This document shows, piece after piece, positions 1 through 6,613 of a stretch of DNA of 9,195 bases. The stretch comes from Pirellulales bacterium (GTDB lineage Bacteria > Planctomycetota > Planctomycetia > Pirellulales > Thermoguttaceae): the NCBI GenBank assembly GCA_030605745.1, contig JAUWHT010000274.1, positions 1 through 9,195 on the forward strand, given 5' to 3'. The stretch's first letter is position 1. The number at the start of each line of letters is the position of its first letter. The notes below the pieces were generated by a model that was not told where the DNA came from, searched no databases, and saw nothing but the letters and a program-made list of their open reading frames with translations. The translations under genes and the position numbers were made by a program.

Positions 1-41
1 GGTATGGGAGGACAAAAAGAATGGATGGGGAGAAGAAGGAA

Positions 42-65
42 CCCCGTCATCGGGTGATGGCGGGG
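42..65. repeat. Strong hairpin, 10-bp stem with 4-nt loop
   Basis: CCCCGTCATC (42-51) pairs with GATGGCGGGG (56-65) around the loop GGGT, with one G-T wobble. No T-run follows on either side, so it is not a classical terminator. The rest of 1-252 contains no ORF I can support. A 12-bp palindrome GAGATGCATCTC lies at 183-194, shortly before the transposase gene. Confidence 0.55.
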
Positions 66-252
66 CTGGCGGATATTCTTCCCGCCCTCACCCGGCTATC
101 CCTTGTGGGGTTGCTCCTCAGCAGAGCCCCACTCCATTTCACCGAGCATGCTCCAGTATAGCAAGTTGACGTGAAAGAGAAAGAGATGCATCTCGTGGGA
201 TTTTCGGTAAAGATGGGTTTGTAACAACTCGTCTTCCCGGAGTCACCACAGG

Positions 253-1507
253 ATGCAACTACAGACTATCCTCAATCGCGTCGAGTATTTCAAGTCGTTC
301 GTTTACGGAAAAGTCCGATGGGTGGACGGCACCGAGAGGCCGACGATCGAAGTTCAGATCAAAGCCCGCAAGAACGGGCGGCCGATCTGCTCGGGCTGCG
401 GCAAGATTCGCCCCGGCTACGACCGGCTACCCGAGCGGCGTTTCGAGTTCGTGCCTTTGTGGGGGATCGCGGTGTATTTCGTGTATGCGATGCGACGGGT
501 CAAGTGTCCAACGTGCGGCGTGCAAGTGGAGCAAGTTCCCTGGTGCGACGGCAAGAATCACCTGACTACGACCTATCGCTGGTTCCTCGCCGGTTGGGCA
601 AAGGCGGCTCTCGTGGAAAGGGGTCGCGTGTGCCTTCCACACGACCTGGCAGAACGTATTTCGCTCAGTAAAACACGCGGTTTCGTGGGGATTGGCTCAT
701 CGCAGCCTGGAGGGCATCGAGGCGATCGGCGTGGACGAGATCCAATGGCAACGGGGGCACAAGTACCTGACGCTGGTGTACCAGATCGACGAGGACTGCC
801 GCCGGCTGTTGTGGGCCGGAAAAGACCGCACGGCGAAAACGCTTCTACGGTTCTTCCGCATGTTGGGCAAAGAGCGTTCCGCTCGATTGCGTTTTGTGTG
901 CAGCGACATGTGGAAGCCGTACTTGAAGGTGATTGGCAAGAGGGCAGGCCAAGCGATCCACGTGTTGGACCGGTTCCACATCATGGCGAAGATGAACAAG
1001 GCGATCGACGAAGTGCGTGCGGCCGAGGCCAAGCGGCTTCAGCGCGACGGCTACGAGCCGGTGCTGAAGAATTCTCGCTGGTGTCTGCTGAAACGGGAAG
1101 AGAACCTCACGGAAAAGCAAGCGGTGAAGTTGTCGGAATTGCTTCAGTACAACTTACAGTCGGTCCGCAGCCGTCTGATGCGGGAGGATTTCCAGCAATT
1201 CTGGGAGTACTTCTACCCCACCTGTGCAGCGAAGTTCCTCGATGAGTGGTGTACGCGGGCTATGCGATCGAAGATCGAGCCGATGAAGAAAGTCACCAAG
1301 ACATTACGCCGCCACCGGGAGTTGATTCTCAACTGGTTCCGTGCCGAAGGGGCCATTTCGGCGGGGATTGTGGAAGGTCTGAACAACAAAGCAAAACTGA
1401 CTATGAGAAAAGCGTATGGCTTTCGAACAGCGAAAGCCATCGAAATCGCCCTATATCACCAACTCGGAGACCTCCCCGAGCCAGAATTCACCCACGAATT
1501 CTGGTGA
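253..1507 (+). pseudogene. ISL3-family transposase, broken by a +1 frameshift
   Basis: This is a DDE transposase of the ISL3 type, which moves an insertion sequence by cut-and-paste. The first 117 codons (253-603) carry a zinc-ribbon-like pair, C46-x2-C49 and C85-x2-C88. The homologous reading then moves to another frame: after WAK the continuation RLSWKGVACAFHTTW, a helix-turn-helix-like segment, begins at 605. Skipping one base near 602-604 restores about 417 residues, a normal family length. Expected catalytic residues are visible in reconstructed numbering: D161 (GVDE), D218 (SDMW) or D239 (LDRFH), and E374 (EGLNNKAK). The C-terminus LPEPEFTHEFW is typical of the family. Translation probably starts at ATG 253, with GGAG at 239-242. 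The frame change is +1, not the -1 slippage some IS elements use, and no slippery heptamer is seen, so I read it as an inactivating indel or a sequencing error. I could not find terminal inverted repeats, so the element's ends are undefined. Confidence 0.9.
1481..1504. repeat. Hairpin over the last codons of the transposase
   Basis: CCAGAATTC (1481-1489) and GAATTCTGG (1496-1504) are perfect reverse complements around the loop ACCCAC. The hairpin lies within the codons for the last eight residues (PEFTHEFW) and touches the stop codon. No T-run follows. Confidence 0.6.
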
Positions 1508-1789
1508 GGAGGCGAAAACTGAAGTCGGCTGGCAGTTCGGTCGCCGACAGAGTCGCCTCCCACAGTCTTGAATTCCCGGATGCCCTCAGACAGCCCTCAA
1601 TGCCCGCATACTCCCCTCCGCGGCACCGTCCGCCGGCTGTTTCCAATCGGGCCGAGAAATTTTCCGCGGATGCCCGCCTCGCCGCAACGTCTATAAGTAT
1701 AACGACTTACATCGACGATTCCAGCAACTTCCGGCTCCAACAGATTCCGGTTCTGGCCCGGTTCTGGGATTTTCGAGTCTGGCGCTTGA
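1508..1789. other. Region without a recognisable gene
   Basis: This 282-bp stretch lies between the transposase stop and the PEP-CTERM fragment. The frames that stay open here give sequence I cannot relate to any family. It may hold the unmarked right end of the insertion sequence and decayed parts of the gene whose tail follows. Confidence 0.4.
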
Positions 1790-2026
1790 CAGGATTTCGC
1801 GAGTCGCTACGTGGAAACCAGTAGCGGCGAAATCGGCTGGAAGACCTCGCTGAACCATTGGCAAGACGCCGCAGTCTACTGGGATGGTGGCTGGAACCAA
1901 TTGACTGACCTCGACTTGGCGTTCGTGATCACGCCCGAGCCGAGCACCTTGGCGATGCTGCTCGGCGGCGGGCTGATCGGGTTGCTGGCCTACTGTGTGC
2001 GGCGGCGGAGGAACCGCAAAGCATAG
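1790..2026 (+). pseudogene. C-terminal remnant of a PEP-CTERM exported protein
   Basis: The reading frame is open from just after a TGA at 1787-1789 to a TAG at 2024-2026, about 78 codons. Its end is a complete PEP-CTERM sorting signal: VITPEPSTL, then the hydrophobic stretch AMLLGGGLIGLLAYCV, then the basic tail RRRRNRK. This signal normally directs exosortase-dependent processing at the cell surface. The upstream residues (HWQDAAVYWDGGWNQLTDLDL) have the aromatic, Asp-rich look of the end of such a secreted protein. There is no signal peptide and no ribosome binding site at the only candidate start (GTG 1811), and a sorting tail without an export signal cannot work. I therefore call it a fragment. 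The rest of the gene may have been lost in the event that brought the insertion sequence 280 bp upstream. The sorting signal is clear, but the parent protein is unknown. Confidence 0.75.
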
Positions 2027-2052
2027 CACGTTTGGAGCTGTGCGGTCGTTGA

Positions 2053-2200
2053 TAGCCGGGGGATAACGTCCGGCAGTGTGCCACTGCTTGCCGTGTGGCA
2101 AAGCAGCGAGTGTGCCGTGCAAAGGGCACTGCTTCTGGTGAAGCAGTGGCACACTATCTTTCTCTAGGCGCGCCTGCCCATTAGCCGGGGGACAACGTCC
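2053..2200. repeat. 19-bp direct repeats flanking a compound repeat
   Basis: TAGCCGGGGGATAACGTCC at 2053-2071 recurs at 2182-2200 with one change (GACAACG for GATAACG). The copies are 129 bp apart and enclose the inverted repeat at 2075-2155. The arrangement resembles a small repeated unit typical of planctomycete intergenic DNA. The whole gap 2027-2307 contains no gene I can support. Confidence 0.7.
2075..2155. repeat. Inverted repeat with perfect 15-bp arms
   Basis: AGTGTGCCACTGCTT (2075-2089) and AAGCAGTGGCACACT (2141-2155) are exact reverse complements, 51 bp apart. The spacer carries degenerate copies of the same words (AAGCAGCGAGTGTGCC at 2101-2116, GGCACTGCTTC near 2125-2135), so a long multi-branched hairpin can form. 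It lies between the converging PEP-CTERM remnant (+) and galM (-) and could terminate either transcript, although there is no T-run. Confidence 0.75.
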
Positions 2201-2307
2201 CGCGGGTGGTGTTTTTCTCGGCTACGGGATCAACCGCCTCTTCCTTTCCGCCGTCCGGCAGCGGCTGTGCATAACCGCCCAGGCTTACTGGTACTACAAC
2301 GCTATGT

Positions 2308-3366
2308 TCACCACGGAGGTCTTTGATTGAGCAAAAACCTGTAAACGCAGGTGTGTCGATAGGTCTGCCCGGGGCGGAGGATGATGGACGGGAAGTTGGG
2401 ATGCTGCACGCTGTCGGGCAGGTGACCTGTTTCCAGGCAGAAGCCTGCGTGCTTGTGGTAGATCGCACCTTTGCCCGTAAGGCTGCCGTCGAGGTAGTTG
2501 CCCGTGTAAAACACAATCGCCGGGGCGGTGGTGTGTACCTCCATCGCCCGGCCGGTTGCCGATTCGGTCACGGTTGCCATGCGGGCCGGCGAGCCGGACG
2601 GACGGTTGTGCAGGTATGCCACGTCGTAGCCGCCGATCTGCCGGCCGCGGGCGTCGGCGGCCGTCGGCTTGGTGAAGTCCATCGGCGTGCCGCCCACCGG
2701 CGCGAGTTGCCCGGTGGCGATCATCGCCTCGTCGGTCAGTGAATATCGGTCGGCATCGATCTGGAAGACATGCCCCAGCACGTTGCCCGATGCCGCCCCG
2801 GCAAGGTTGAAATAGGTGTGGTTTGTCAGGTTGACCGGCGTGGGCTGGTCGGTGGTAGCCGTGTAGTCGATCTTCAACTCGTCGCGCTTTGTCAGCGTGT
2901 ACACTACGGTGACGGACAGATTGCCCGGATAACCCTGATCGCCGTCGGGGCTCAGATAGGTGAACTTCACGGCCGGTCCCTCTTCGGCTTGCAGCGGCTC
3001 GGACTGCCAGACGACCCAACTGAGCCCCTTTGGCCCGCCGTGCAAGTGGTGCGGGCCGTTGTTCAGCGTGAGGTTGTACGGCTTGCCGTCGAGGGTGAAC
3101 TTGCCGTGGGAAATCCGGAACGCGACCCGACCGACGGTGGCGCCGAAGTACGGGCTTTCGGTCTCGTACTGCTGCAGGTTGTCGAACCCGAGCACGACGT
3201 CGTCGAGCTTGCCGCGACGGTCGGGCACGTGCAACTCGGTGACCGTTGCACCATAGCTGATCAGGCTGAGCACCAGGCCGTTGACGTTGCGCAAGGTGTA
3301 CCGGTCCACCTGCTCCCCGTCTGCCGTGAGAGCGAACACGTCTTTTTCGATGCCGGGATTGTTCAT
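2308..3366 (-). CDS. galM: Aldose 1-epimerase (galactose mutarotase)
   Basis: This 352-residue protein interconverts the alpha and beta anomers of aldohexoses such as glucose and galactose, and feeds the Leloir pathway in other bacteria. Family motifs appear in order: the N-terminal ISYGATVTELHVPDR; GATVGRVAFRI with R80; NNGPHHLHGG with H109, matching the conserved substrate-binding histidine; TNHTYFNL with H183, the expected general acid; YDVAY with D248; and CLETGHLPDSVQHPNFPS with E312, the expected general base. The length is normal and no active-site residue is missing. There is no signal peptide, so it should be cytoplasmic. It is the last gene of the pgs cluster, 10 bp after the PgsW-like stop codon. 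It has no evident Shine-Dalgarno sequence, and its leader lies directly beside a 27-bp palindromic repeat, so translation may depend on coupling to the gene before it. The functional link to poly-gamma-glutamate is unclear and may be only shared transcription. Confidence 0.95.
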   Translation of the reverse strand: MNNPGIEKDVFALTADGEQVDRYTLRNVNGLVLSLISYGATVTELHVPDRRGKLDDVVLGFDNLQQYETESPYFGATVGRVAFRISHGKFTLDGKPYNLTLNNGPHHLHGGPKGLSWVVWQSEPLQAEEGPAVKFTYLSPDGDQGYPGNLSVTVVYTLTKRDELKIDYTATTDQPTPVNLTNHTYFNLAGAASGNVLGHVFQIDADRYSLTDEAMIATGQLAPVGGTPMDFTKPTAADARGRQIGGYDVAYLHNRPSGSPARMATVTESATGRAMEVHTTAPAIVFYTGNYLDGSLTGKGAIYHKHAGFCLETGHLPDSVQHPNFPSIILRPGQTYRHTCVYRFLLNQRPPW

Positions 3367-3376
3367 GGATAAGGGC

Positions 3377-4621
3377 TCATAAAGCCGCGACCGGTGGTCG
3401 CGATGTCTCGGGTTGGTCGTGCTCGTTGGGCGCGACCGACGGTCGCGGTTTTGTGGGCGCGACCAACGGTTGCGGCTTTGTGTGGTGTTGGAAGCTCATG
3501 GCGTTGTCGCGACTTTGGGCTCGGTTGAATGCTCGCGACCTGAGATCCGCAAGTACGACAGGCCACAGGCCGGCAACGATCATCATCAGTACGCCGCCGG
3601 CCAGCCAGCGATTGTATCGGCACTGTACGTAAACGCTTCCCGCGCCGATCTGCGGTTGGCTGGTGGGGGCCACTGGCAGACCGTAGCGGGCGGCAAGTTT
3701 CTGGAACCGGACCAGGTGGATCACCGGCGTGCCCTGGTTTGCGAATCGGGTCATCACGCAGTCGAGCCCGGCGGCATCCTTCGGCGTGCACATGTTCAGC
3801 CCGAGCCGATAGAGCTTCCTACCCAGTGAGCGGCCCACTGATACGGTTCCCCCGCCAACGTTCACGTAGGCTTTGATCGGGCTCCCGTTCGCCTTGCGGC
3901 GGTAGATTTGCATCCGGCTGTCAACTGCCTCTGCGACGCTGCCGGCCTCGATCAGTTGCAGGCCGTTTCGGCGGATGCTCTGGCGCACCAGTTGCCGGGT
4001 TTCGTCCGACATACCCAGGCCGCGGTCCTCACGGCCGCCGATCGACGTGGCCGTCGAGCGGAAGGAGATCAGCCGCCGCTGGTGAAGAATCCGCTCCATG
4101 TCGATCCACAGGAAGTCGGGGAAGTTTGCGCCGTATTGCGAGGCAGCCACACTGGAGACGATTATCGGCTCCAGCTTCAGCGTCTCGACCGCAGCGCACA
4201 GCGCGATGTTGATCGCCGGAAAGGAGCCCGAGTAGCCGACGGCCACGTGGTCGCCCTGCTGGAGGCCGGCTCGCTTGAACATCTCAACGACCGCCGCGGC
4301 GAAGTTCGGATTGACCGACGACTGCTTCGATTTCAAGTGACCGGCGATACTGGTAATCGGCGTTACCGCCGCGCCGATCAGACCGGTTCCTGCCGGATCG
4401 AGGTCGAGGTCGATCTCGTGTCCACGCCTGAGCCGCTCCTGGTGGATGACGTCCATGCAGCGGCCGGCCAACCGGGCGGCGGCCAGCTTCTCTTCGTAAT
4501 AGGGTTGGTAGTCCCGCGTTTTGCACAGTTCTACGGCTGCAATTCCCAAAACCGATAGCAGGGCGATCGTCATGATCGCAGTTCGAGAGACCTTTTGAGG
4601 CCGCCAATAGAGCCGTTTCAC
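3377..4621 (-). CDS. pgsW: PgsW-like poly-gamma-glutamate system protein
   Basis: This 414-residue membrane protein resembles the family annotated as poly-gamma-glutamate system protein, which is encoded beside pgsB and pgsC; its biochemical role is not established. The basic N-terminus (KRLYWRPQKVSR) is followed by a membrane segment at about 13-32. A soluble region of about 300 residues then contains HEIDLDLDPAGTGLIG (68-83), VGYSGSFPAINIAL (128-141) and GGREDRGLGMS (195-205). A second membrane segment lies at about 339-357. The charge pattern places the soluble part outside and the tail inside. GTG 4621 is chosen as start because it overlaps the pgsC stop (GTGA) and has GGAG 8 nt upstream; an ATG at residue 17 would cut into the first membrane segment. 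The open frame extends far upstream, but that part is pgsC read in another frame. The final 33 residues are encoded largely by palindromic repeats (TKPQPLVAP, TKPRPSVAP, then TSRPPVAAL and stop) and are probably not part of the ancestral protein. Confidence 0.82.
   Translation of the reverse strand: MKRLYWRPQKVSRTAIMTIALLSVLGIAAVELCKTRDYQPYYEEKLAAARLAGRCMDVIHQERLRRGHEIDLDLDPAGTGLIGAAVTPITSIAGHLKSKQSSVNPNFAAAVVEMFKRAGLQQGDHVAVGYSGSFPAINIALCAAVETLKLEPIIVSSVAASQYGANFPDFLWIDMERILHQRRLISFRSTATSIGGREDRGLGMSDETRQLVRQSIRRNGLQLIEAGSVAEAVDSRMQIYRRKANGSPIKAYVNVGGGTVSVGRSLGRKLYRLGLNMCTPKDAAGLDCVMTRFANQGTPVIHLVRFQKLAARYGLPVAPTSQPQIGAGSVYVQCRYNRWLAGGVLMMIVAGLWPVVLADLRSRAFNRAQSRDNAMSFQHHTKPQPLVAPTKPRPSVAPNEHDQPETSRPPVAAL
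3379..3405. repeat. 27-bp palindromic repeat, copy 1
   Basis: It begins ATAAAGCCGCGACC and continues GGTGGTCGCG; the core CGCGACC-GGT-GGTCGCG forms a 7-bp hairpin. Read on the minus strand it supplies the last codons and the stop of the PgsW-like gene. It matches copy 4 (6815-6841) except for one loop base and the last three bases. Confidence 0.85.
3428..3481. repeat. Tandem 27-bp palindromic repeats, copies 2 and 3
   Basis: Two abutting 27-bp units (3428-3454 and 3455-3481) both begin GGGCGCGACC. Their cores are CGCGACC-GAC-GGTCGCG and CGCGACC-AAC-GGTTGCG. Each can form a 7-bp hairpin with a 3-nt loop. They are opposite in orientation to copy 1. As 27 bp equals nine codons, they read in frame on the minus strand as TKPRPSVAP and TKPQPLVAP within the PgsW-like tail. 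Confidence 0.9.
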
Positions 4622-5091
4622 ACCAATATCTCCACTGCAAAGAGGATTAACACGAGCCGGACAACCACCGCTGTGGTCAACAGCGCTGAGAGTGTTTCCA
4701 CCAGACCTTGCCGATCGATCCAAATCGCAAGCAGCCCCGGTATGATGAACCCGATTACCGAAAAACCGTTCGCTCCGACCGTACCCGACGCCGCCTGAGA
4801 GGCCGGCCAACTCAGCGGGATCGCGCGGATCGCGGCACCGATCAAAAAGCCGAACAGGATCATCAGCAACGTCCTGCGTTTGCCGTACACGATAGTCACG
4901 CGTGAAATCGCAGCGACGCAGCCGTAGGTTGCCAGTGCGGCCACAATCGTCAAGGCAATACTCACGGGCTTGTGCAAGAACAGGGCGACATAGCCGGGCA
5001 CAACCATCCCTCCGGCGGCCAGGCCGAGCAGTTCGGAAGAGAGCAGACTGACGATCAGCCCGACGGCGATCGCCACGGAGTTGACGTCCAT
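4618..5091 (-). CDS. pgsC: Poly-gamma-glutamate biosynthesis membrane protein PgsC/CapC
   Basis: This is a 157-residue, very hydrophobic protein, close to the roughly 150 residues usual for PgsC. It partners PgsB in the membrane-bound poly-gamma-glutamate synthase. About five membrane segments can be drawn: roughly 5-25, 28-42, 45-65, 74-94, 108-125 and 132-153, with the short second one uncertain. Typical motifs are SELLGLAAGGMVVPGYVAL (18-37) and GFSVIGFIIPGLLAIW (109-124), and YGKRRTLLMILFGFLIG follows the central basic loop. ATG 5091 overlaps the pgsB stop as TAATG and has a perfect AGGAGG at 5104-5099, 7 nt upstream, so both the start and translational coupling to pgsB are well supported. 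The stop overlaps the GTG start of the next gene by 4 nt. Nothing is missing compared with the family. Confidence 0.92.
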   Translation of the reverse strand: MDVNSVAIAVGLIVSLLSSELLGLAAGGMVVPGYVALFLHKPVSIALTIVAALATYGCVAAISRVTIVYGKRRTLLMILFGFLIGAAIRAIPLSWPASQAASGTVGANGFSVIGFIIPGLLAIWIDRQGLVETLSALLTTAVVVRLVLILFAVEILV

Positions 5092-6317
5092 TATGCGGCC
5101 TCCTGCAATTCGGCCGGTTGGTCGGTAGTCTGGCTCGGGACAGCCCGGTCTTCGAAGTACCGGACCATTTCCAGTCCCGGGCCTCCAATGTTTCCCATTC
5201 CCATCACCAGCGCGGAGCGGCCGGCCAGGTCGATGATGGTCTCGACGATTTCCTCGACGCTGCAACCCTCGGCACAAGTGATCCGCTCAGGATCGAGGCC
5301 GGCGGCGGCGGCCCGCCTGGCGAAGACCTCGGTCCCGCTGCCGATCAGCAGGTAGTGGTCGGCCGGCTGCCAGCCGACGCACGCCTCGGCAAGCTGTACC
5401 GACCGGTCGGGCCGATCCTCGCGGCAGTTGAAGACCGCTATCCGGTTCGCCATGCCCGGGAAACGCTCGATCGCCAGGTCCCAGTTCTGCTCGGTGGATT
5501 CCGGATCGTTGGCTGCAAAGGCGTTGACAAAGGCGATCTTGCCGTTGAACAGATCCAGCACGTGGGTGGTCATTGCCCCGGGGTCGGCAGCCGCACGGTG
5601 CATCCCCCGCAGTGCGGTCCGCCGGTCGATGCCCAGGTCGCGGCAGACACGCAAGGCCAGGGCCACGTTCTCGGCGTGCTCGATGTACGAAAAGCCGCCC
5701 AGTTCCTCGCCGCTGACGGCTTGGACCTCGTCGCGGCCGACCGGGACCAGCGTGCAATGTCGGTCCCGGGCGGCGGCGCGGAAGATGCCCAGATGAGTCT
5801 TCTCAGCCGTGAAGAGCTTTTTTCCCACCGGTACGGTCCCGGCCAAGGCCCGGGCGACGTCCCTGGCAGTTGGGCCCATCACGTCGAGGTGGTCGGGCCG
5901 GGCGTTGGTAATCACGCCGTGTGTGGCCTTCACCAGCCGTAACTCGCAGAGCGATTGCAGGGCCGGCTGCAAGGCCATGCACTCGACGACAATGGCCTCC
6001 GCGCGGTGGGCCGCTGCGGTCCTGATAATCCCCACCTGCTCGATCACGTTAGGTCGTGACGGGCGGAAGACGGGATATTCCGACCCGTCGGGCAGGATCA
6101 TCCGGGCCAGCGTGCCGGTGGTCTTGGCGCAGGTACGGATTCCGCCTTCCCGCAGTCCGGCCGCAATCAGCCGGGTGACCCCCGACTTACCACGGGTCCC
6201 GTTGACGTGGATCCGAATCGGTATCCGCCCCAGATTCCGCCGGTGCGCAATCGATTCGACCAGTGCCAAAGCGACTAGAAGGCCGGCGGCTCCGGCCAGA
6301 AGCAGGGTTCCGTCCAT
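5091..6317 (-). CDS. pgsB: Poly-gamma-glutamate synthase PgsB/CapB
   Basis: This 408-residue ATP-dependent amide ligase related to Mur ligases polymerises glutamate through gamma-carboxyl bonds at the inner face of the membrane, working with PgsC. An N-terminal membrane segment (about 4-22) precedes the ATP-binding loop VNGTRGKSGVTRLI (38-51, with G43-K44-S45). Then follow KTTGTLARMILPDG (65-78), IVVECMALQP with E112, the Mur-ligase-like TNARPDHLDVMG (137-148), HAENVALAL (214-222), FVNAFAANDPEST (263-275), FNCREDRPDRS (297-307) and VMGMGNIGGPG (371-381). The length agrees with the family (about 390-410). The start ATG 6317 begins right at the membrane segment but has no good Shine-Dalgarno. 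It is the first gene of the four-gene cluster, about 100 nt downstream of a sigma-54-like promoter. Free capsule versus surface-attached polymer cannot be told, because no pgsA/capA or hydrolase gene is in view. Confidence 0.95.
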   Translation of the reverse strand: MDGTLLLAGAAGLLVALALVESIAHRRNLGRIPIRIHVNGTRGKSGVTRLIAAGLREGGIRTCAKTTGTLARMILPDGSEYPVFRPSRPNVIEQVGIIRTAAAHRAEAIVVECMALQPALQSLCELRLVKATHGVITNARPDHLDVMGPTARDVARALAGTVPVGKKLFTAEKTHLGIFRAAARDRHCTLVPVGRDEVQAVSGEELGGFSYIEHAENVALALRVCRDLGIDRRTALRGMHRAAADPGAMTTHVLDLFNGKIAFVNAFAANDPESTEQNWDLAIERFPGMANRIAVFNCREDRPDRSVQLAEACVGWQPADHYLLIGSGTEVFARRAAAAGLDPERITCAEGCSVEEIVETIIDLAGRSALVMGMGNIGGPGLEMVRYFEDRAVPSQTTDQPAELQEAA

Positions 6318-6429
6318 GCCACGAATTGTAAATCTGATAAGACGTCGGAGAACAACTTACAAACGGCCGCCCTTGCATTTCAATTCGGCCGGGAGGTTGC
6401 CTCCTTGTGTGAAGAGCGATCGGCCACTC

Positions 6430-6447
6430 ATGCAGAACTCGTGCCAA
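6430..6447 (-). promoter_or_regulatory. Candidate sigma-54 (-24/-12) promoter for the pgs operon
   Basis: On the minus strand the sequence is TTGGCACGAGTTCTGCAT. It matches the RpoN consensus TTGGCACG-N4-TTGCA/T except for one base, and keeps the essential GG and GC pairs at the required 10-bp spacing. The predicted start, near 6420, would give a leader of about 100 nt before pgsB. That leader can form a GGAGG-CAA-CCTCC stem (6392-6404). No enhancer-binding-protein site was recognised. Confidence 0.45.
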
Positions 6448-6476
6448 TGCCAAATGGAAGAGATTTTCCTGACATG

Positions 6477-6549
6477 TGGAGACGAGCGGGCTCGAACCGC
6501 CAACCCCGGGCTTGCAAAGCCCGTGCTCTCCCAATTGAGCTACGTCCCC
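6477..6549 (-). tRNA. tRNA-Ala (anticodon UGC)
   Basis: All arms fold. The acceptor is GGGGACG/CGTCTCC with one G-T pair. The D arm is GCTC/GAGC. The anticodon stem is CGGGC/GCCCG around the loop TTTGCAA, giving anticodon TGC. The T arm is GGCGG/CCGCT around TTCGAGC. The discriminator is A and CCA is not encoded. Length is 73 nt. It lies downstream of tRNA-Ile on the same strand, 64 bp apart, and they are probably co-transcribed. Confidence 0.96.
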
Positions 6550-6554
6550 GAAGC

Positions 6555-6605
6555 AAAGCCGAAAGCGGAAAGCCGAAAGCGGATCCGCTTTCGGCTTTCC
6601 GCTTT
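6555..6605. repeat. Perfect 44-bp palindrome made of 7-bp units
   Basis: Positions 6562-6605 equal their own reverse complement without a break, centred on GGATCC (6581-6586). The sequence is built from heptamers: AAAGCCG (6555), AAAGCGG (6562), AAAGCCG (6569), AAAGCGG (6576), AT, then CCGCTTT, CGGCTTT, CCGCTTT. It fills most of the spacer between the two tRNA genes, so their joint transcript would carry a roughly 20-bp hairpin. Confidence 0.93.
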
Positions 6606-6613
6606 GACCAAAG

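Noticed and set aside
595..615. Programmed frameshifting in the transposase
   Set aside because: The shift needed is +1, there is no slippery heptamer, and ISL3 transposases are normally a single ORF.
1..1789. Terminal inverted repeats and target duplication of the ISL3 element
   Set aside because: Comparing both flanks by eye gave only a 7-bp match (TCGTGGG at 193-199 against the complement at 1491-1497), too short to define ends.
1246..1824. A separate + strand gene overlapping the transposase end
   Set aside because: Its first part is the transposase read out of frame and the rest has no recognisable domain or start signal.
2181..2307. A coding remnant on the minus strand after galM (reading GGYAQPLPDGGKEEAVDPVAE)
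   Set aside because: It ends within one of the 19-bp direct repeats and I recognise no family; open frames are common at this GC content.
3428..3481. CRISPR array
   Set aside because: The two 27-bp units abut without spacers, are themselves palindromes, and lie inside a coding region; no cas genes are present.
3377..5188. A single 603-residue protein on the minus strand
   Set aside because: The first 190 or so codons are the pgsC gene and the end of pgsB read in another frame, rich in Arg, Gly and Cys without family resemblance. The real gene starts at GTG 4621, overlapping the pgsC stop.
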